A DNA stretch of 38,581 bases from a bacterium 0.1xD8-71 (lineage in GTDB: Bacteria > Bacillota > Clostridia > Lachnospirales > Lachnospiraceae). The stretch is from the NCBI GenBank assembly GCA_003612405.1, contig RAYR01000033.1, positions 1-38,581 on the forward strand. The letters are read 5' to 3'. Position numbers and translations under genes: made by a program. Shown piece by piece: positions 35,619 through 38,581 of the stretch. Position 1 is the first letter of the stretch; each line of letters opens with the position of its first letter. The notes below the pieces were generated by a model, which was given only the letters and a program-made list of their open reading frames with translations, was not told the DNA's origin and did not search any database.

Positions 35619-36335
35619 CTACCAGACCAGATTTCCTTCTTCCCTGATCCGCTCCATATCCACATATACAAAATCATTTTCCTGCGCATAACACTGCGCA
35701 AATCCGCTCTCTCCATACACCAGGCGCAGCGCATCACATTCTGCAAACGCGTCCTCCGCAATACCAGACACCCCAGGCTGTATTGTAACCTGTCTCAGCC
35801 CTGTGTCTCCCTGACATGTCATGGATTCTATCCTGCTTACCGCCTCTGGAAATACAATCTCTTCCAGCAACGGACAGTCCGCCATGGCACGTTCCCCAAT
35901 CCTCTCTACCGTCTCTGTGATATAGATGTCCTGTAATTCCTTACATCCCGCAAATGCTTCCTCGCCGATCTCCATGGCTCCCGGCGGGAGATAGATCCGC
36001 TGTACTGTTCCATTTCCCTTAAACGCCGCCGGCCCAATGACTGTCACTGCTTTGTCTTCCATATAAGCCGGGATAAAAAGAGTGGTTTCACTGCCCTCAT
36101 AAGCGGTAACCTCCACGGTGTCATCCGCCAGTATCCTATAACGGTAGCCGCCGCACTGTCTGTCCGAGGAAAGAGACTCTGTCTCCGATGCATCGGCCTC
36201 GGTGCCGCTCACCGCCTCAATTTCTCCCGTAACATCATACCTGTCTTCTTGCTCTGCGGCTGCAATTCCTATGATGGCAATAAGCACCATGACAAGAATA
36301 CCTGCATCTCTTAACCATTTCCTACGCTCTTCCAT
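35619..36335 (-). CDS. Membrane-anchored BspA-like leucine-rich repeat protein
   Basis: A 238-aa protein with an N-terminal basic segment and membrane helix (AGILVMVLIAIIGIAAAEQ), then an acidic low-complexity linker (EADASETESLSSD). BspA-type LRR_5 repeats follow: AVTVIGPAAFKGNGTVQRIY, LPPGAMEIGEEAFAGCKELQ, DIYITETVERIGERAMADCP. Such repeats are common in surface proteins of gut anaerobes. The RBS is AGGAAGGA. A second LRR gene fragment lies immediately upstream on the same strand, so the two were tandem neighbours. Confidence 0.82.
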   Translation of the reverse strand: MEERRKWLRDAGILVMVLIAIIGIAAAEQEDRYDVTGEIEAVSGTEADASETESLSSDRQCGGYRYRILADDTVEVTAYEGSETTLFIPAYMEDKAVTVIGPAAFKGNGTVQRIYLPPGAMEIGEEAFAGCKELQDIYITETVERIGERAMADCPLLEEIVFPEAVSRIESMTCQGDTGLRQVTIQPGVSGIAEDAFAECDALRLVYGESGFAQCYAQENDFVYVDMERIREEGNLVW

Positions 36336-36348
36336 ACCTATTCCTTCC

Positions 36349-36603
36349 TCATGGCATCTCGTCTCCGCTTTCTACTTCGATAAACTCATACCCGCTCTGG
36401 ACTGCCAGTTCTTCCGCCCTGCTTCCTTTCTGTCCGTATACTGTGATGGGGACATACTGGAATTTAACCCTTATAGAAAAAATATCGTCATGTATATTTA
36501 CTGCTCCTGCCGGTATATAAACCCGCTCCAAACTTTGAGTGCGCCATAAATCCCCCTGTATACTGACCGTACTTTCCGGAAACTGTATGCGTTTTATCTG
36601 TCC
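36349..36603 (-). pseudogene. 3' remnant of a second BspA-like LRR gene
   Basis: The frame reads IKRIQFPESTVSIQGDLWRT, QSLERVYIPAGAVNIHDDIF and ends FIEVESGDEMP. It is continuous from the right end of the LRR region, but its 5' part is missing. At about 36600 it meets the truncated relaxase gene. An internal restart at ATG 36531 exists. The repeat pattern (xxLxxIxIPxxxxxI) shows what it was. No membrane segment is left. Confidence 0.7.
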
Positions 36604-36956
36604 GGAAAATGCTCTTTACAGAACTGCTCGCCCAACGCTTGCGCCCGGTCTACGGTCAAGCCGTTGTCTGGTGCGTCACGGGGGTCAAAGGAAATAATAT
36701 AGTGGTGGCTCTTTACGTCCTCCCGTTTCTGGTTCTTGCCGTATTTCAGATTGGAGCGCATACAGGCGATTGCAAAATCTTCATCACCGCAATTAAGGGA
36801 AGATATGCGGTAATCGTCACGGAGAACAAGCCGCCCGTTTCCGTCCAGTGTGGGCTTCATGGTAAACTCGTCATGCTCAAAGGTTAGGTACTGTTCGGCA
36901 GCTCCATAATCGGCATTTTTAGAGCTGATATGTTTGAATGTTGCCAACGGCTTCAC
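36594..36956 (-). pseudogene. Relaxase N-terminal fragment (MobP type), truncated
   Basis: 120 residues: TFKHISSKNADYGAAEQYLT, FEHDEFTMKPTLDGNGRLVL, up to ALGEQFCKEHFPDR, then TAA. Full relaxases of this type are several hundred residues long and continue after HFPG with the HxH metal site, which is lost here. The end coincides with the start of the LRR remnant, so the junction at 36597-36604 marks a deletion or insertion. The start is a GTG (36954-36956) overlapping the end of MobC. Confidence 0.82.
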
Positions 36957-37314
36957 CTACTTTCTGCAAGACTTCAAACTTCAAGGCGGCAAGCTCCGCT
37001 GTGGCGGCTCGTACCTCTTGGGAGAGGGCGTTATAAGGTGCGCCGTCCTCGTTTAGACAGCGGGCAATCTGGTTCAAGTTGCCGCCGATTTTCCCGTATT
37101 CGGCTGTGAGTTTCCCAACGGCAGAAAGCAGTTCATCATTGACCGGGGAAACAGTAATGACCAGGCGTATGCTCGACTTGGTAAGTGCTTGCCGGATAAA
37201 CTCGGCTTGGCTCATTTTGCAGAGGGTGACACGCTCGAAAAACTCGGCGTATTCTTCCTCGGTCAAGCGTGTCTTGATTACCCGGTGGCGATGGGGCGTG
37301 TTGTATCTTTTCAT
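36919..37314 (-). CDS. mobC: MobC relaxosome protein of a broken mobilizable element
   Basis: A 131-aa protein. RVIKTRLTEEEYAEFFERVT resembles the ribbon-helix-helix start, and YGKIGGNLNQIARCLNEDGA is the MobC box. The start is the ATG (MKRYNTPHRH) after AAAGGAG. The gene itself is intact, but its relaxase partner is truncated, so this is the remnant of a third mobilizable element, unrelated to A and B in its Mob genes. It differs clearly from the MobC of element B. Confidence 0.85.
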   Translation of the reverse strand: MKRYNTPHRHRVIKTRLTEEEYAEFFERVTLCKMSQAEFIRQALTKSSIRLVITVSPVNDELLSAVGKLTAEYGKIGGNLNQIARCLNEDGAPYNALSQEVRAATAELAALKFEVLQKVGEAVGNIQTYQL

Positions 37315-37971
37315 GGCTTTCAACTCCTTTCTTTTTATGCTTTGCCCTCTCACTAATAGGAGAAAAACAGGGGGTAAAGCGGAAGTGTTTTTTTGAAAAA
37401 TCCGAAAAATTTTTTCGGGGATTTTTCAAGCGGCGCAAGCCGCAAAAAGGCGGGCTTGGGGTGGCAACCCCAACAAGATTCCCATAGGACAAAATGAACC
37501 GGTAGGCGAAATTTGGTACTGTGGTAGAATCTTGCTCTTAAAAAGTGTCGGTTTCCTCTGTGCTGGCTTCTGTCAATACTTTTAGTGCCGCAAGCGGGGA
37601 TATTGCCAAAGCTGCGGCGATATTTCTCCCCCTACTACCTACAACACCACGCAAAGCAAAAATGACGGAGATTTGCGGAAATTTCTTCACTTTCCTTTCA
37701 GTTCCCACACCACCGAAAATTGAAAACTGCCAAACAAAACAGGTGGGATTTTCCTTTGCCTGCCCTCCACGGACAGCTTGCGGATTTGCCAAACAAGAGA
37801 GAGAATTTATTTCAGTCCCCCTTGCATGGTATAATACTGACAATTTTTCAAAATGCCAAAAATGGACGCAAAAAAACAGGAAACCTTTTCTTGATTTCCT
37901 GTCTTGGTGTGCCGTTCTATGTAGCGGCGGTTATTCAGTTTTTAGCTGGCTATAATTCCACAAACTGGAAT
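37315..37971. other. Intergenic region upstream of MobC, with possible transfer origin
   Basis: About 650 bases without a supported gene. Hairpins GCGGC-GCAA-GCCGC and GGGGT-GGCA-ACCCC (around 37430-37470) lie ahead of MobC, where oriT would be expected. A TTTCCTGT/ACAGGAAA stem is found around 37877-37906. Overlapping frames on both strands (37538-37955) have no ribosome site and no recognised content. Confidence 0.45.
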
Positions 37972-38496
37972 TTATCTATTCATCAATTCAAGAGTTTTTT
38001 CAAAGGAAATACATTCTGCGTATCTTCCATTCCACATGAACTCATTATAATATCTATAAGATTTTTCTGCTGTCATATACGCATTATCAAGCGTACTGTT
38101 TGTATTTGCTGGAACAATCATTTTAAGTCCATGCTCAAAACCACATTTCACTGTTGCATCTATGCAATAATCTGTTTGTAGCCCTACAATAATAATTGTA
38201 TCTTCATTTTTTTCATGTAGGTAGTCCAACAACCCCGTACCTTTGAAAGCACTGTTTACATTTTTATCAAAAACACGCTCATTTGGCATTGGCTGAAATT
38301 CTTCGTATATTTCATAGCCTAATGCACCTTTCGTTAATTTCTGTCCAGCACCATCATCATGTCTAACATAAATAACTTCTATACTATTATTGCGCGCCTC
38401 TTTGATTAGTGTTTTAATACGATATACAAAAATCTCAAATTCATATAAGTCATTAGTCATAATTGAATTTTGAGTATCAACAATCAACAATATCAT
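37972..38496 (-). CDS. Cysteine hydrolase (isochorismatase-like)
   Basis: A 174-aa enzyme of the isochorismatase-like hydrolase family. The N-terminus MILLIVDTQNSIMTNDLYEF has the catalytic Asp (DTQN). Further motifs are YVRHDDGAG and the nucleophile region IIVGLQTDYCIDATVKCGF, whose cysteine (YCI) is the expected active residue. The family includes nicotinamidases, isochorismatases and other amide hydrolases; the substrate is not determined. The start is the ATG 9 bases after GGGAG. A group II intron 3' end lies about 20 bases upstream, so the intron sits in the promoter or leader region. Confidence 0.85.
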   Translation of the reverse strand: MILLIVDTQNSIMTNDLYEFEIFVYRIKTLIKEARNNSIEVIYVRHDDGAGQKLTKGALGYEIYEEFQPMPNERVFDKNVNSAFKGTGLLDYLHEKNEDTIIIVGLQTDYCIDATVKCGFEHGLKMIVPANTNSTLDNAYMTAEKSYRYYNEFMWNGRYAECISFEKTLELMNR

Positions 38497-38515
38497 TCTA
38501 TCATCTCCCAGTCGA

Positions 38516-38581
38516 GTAGACAGGCACCTCACGATGCCAGCCCCTCACAGATCCGTACGTGCGGCTTTTCCGCATACGGCT
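38516..38581 (-). ncRNA. 3' end of a group II intron (domains V and VI)
   Basis: On the minus strand the first 33 bases read from the window edge begin AGCCGTATGCGGAAAAGCC and end GCACGTACGGATCT. This is the typical domain V hairpin with a GAAA-like loop and AGC triad. A second stem (GGGGCTGGCATC, then GAGGTGCCTG) fits domain VI. The intron body and its reverse transcriptase lie beyond the window. Confidence 0.8.

Noticed and set aside
37538..37955. Overlapping frames on both strands upstream of the hydrolase gene
   Set aside because: There is no ribosome site, no recognised family, and the two frames lie opposite each other over the same bases.

Overview
The window looks like a gut Clostridia (Lachnospiraceae-type) chromosome. 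It carries a giant fibronectin-III/RHS gene, Firmicutes large serine recombinases with DUF4368, TnpV and TnpW proteins, a tet(O) locus and strong AGGAGG ribosome binding sites. I worked from the sequence alone, so family names rest on motif recognition, not on searches.

The layout is a set of nested insertions. The outermost gene lies on the minus strand. It starts at 30204, encodes about ten fibronectin-III repeats and then dozens of YD (RHS) repeats, and runs off the left edge of the window. It is cut inside its seventh fibronectin repeat by element A (5443-28312, 22.87 kb). Element A is a mobilizable element with a serine recombinase, MobV relaxase, ParB, a RepA-like ATPase, several sigma-like genes, tet(O) with its attenuator leader, and TnpV. 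Its own recombinase gene is cut after codon 64 by element B (about 7109-18975, 11.87 kb). Element B is a second mobilizable element with its own intact serine recombinase, MOBP-type relaxase, MobC, replication/PcfB-type genes, sigma and HTH genes, TnpW, a structured RNA region, and an AT-rich TetR plus ABC-exporter cargo module. Removing B on paper restores recombinase A in frame. Removing A restores the fibronectin/RHS gene in frame, with a GA (TC on the + strand) crossover dinucleotide at both ends.

Right of element A is the chromosomal RHS neighbourhood, all on the minus strand. From upstream to downstream it holds two paralogous membrane or lipoproteins sharing a DARAGM motif, an ECF-like sigma factor lacking the start of region 2, a membrane anti-sigma-like protein, and the fibronectin/RHS gene. 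An 18-bp perfect inverted repeat could hide the ribosome binding site of the RHS gene. Further right are a decayed DinJ/YoeB-type toxin-antitoxin pair, a MATE transporter and two BspA-like leucine-rich-repeat genes, one of them truncated. These abut a broken mobilization module (MobC and a truncated relaxase), followed by a cysteine hydrolase gene. The window ends in the 3' end of a group II intron.

There is no type IV secretion apparatus in A or B, so both would need a helper for transfer. B silences A's recombinase and A silences the RHS gene, which makes a two-step lock that could be reversible.
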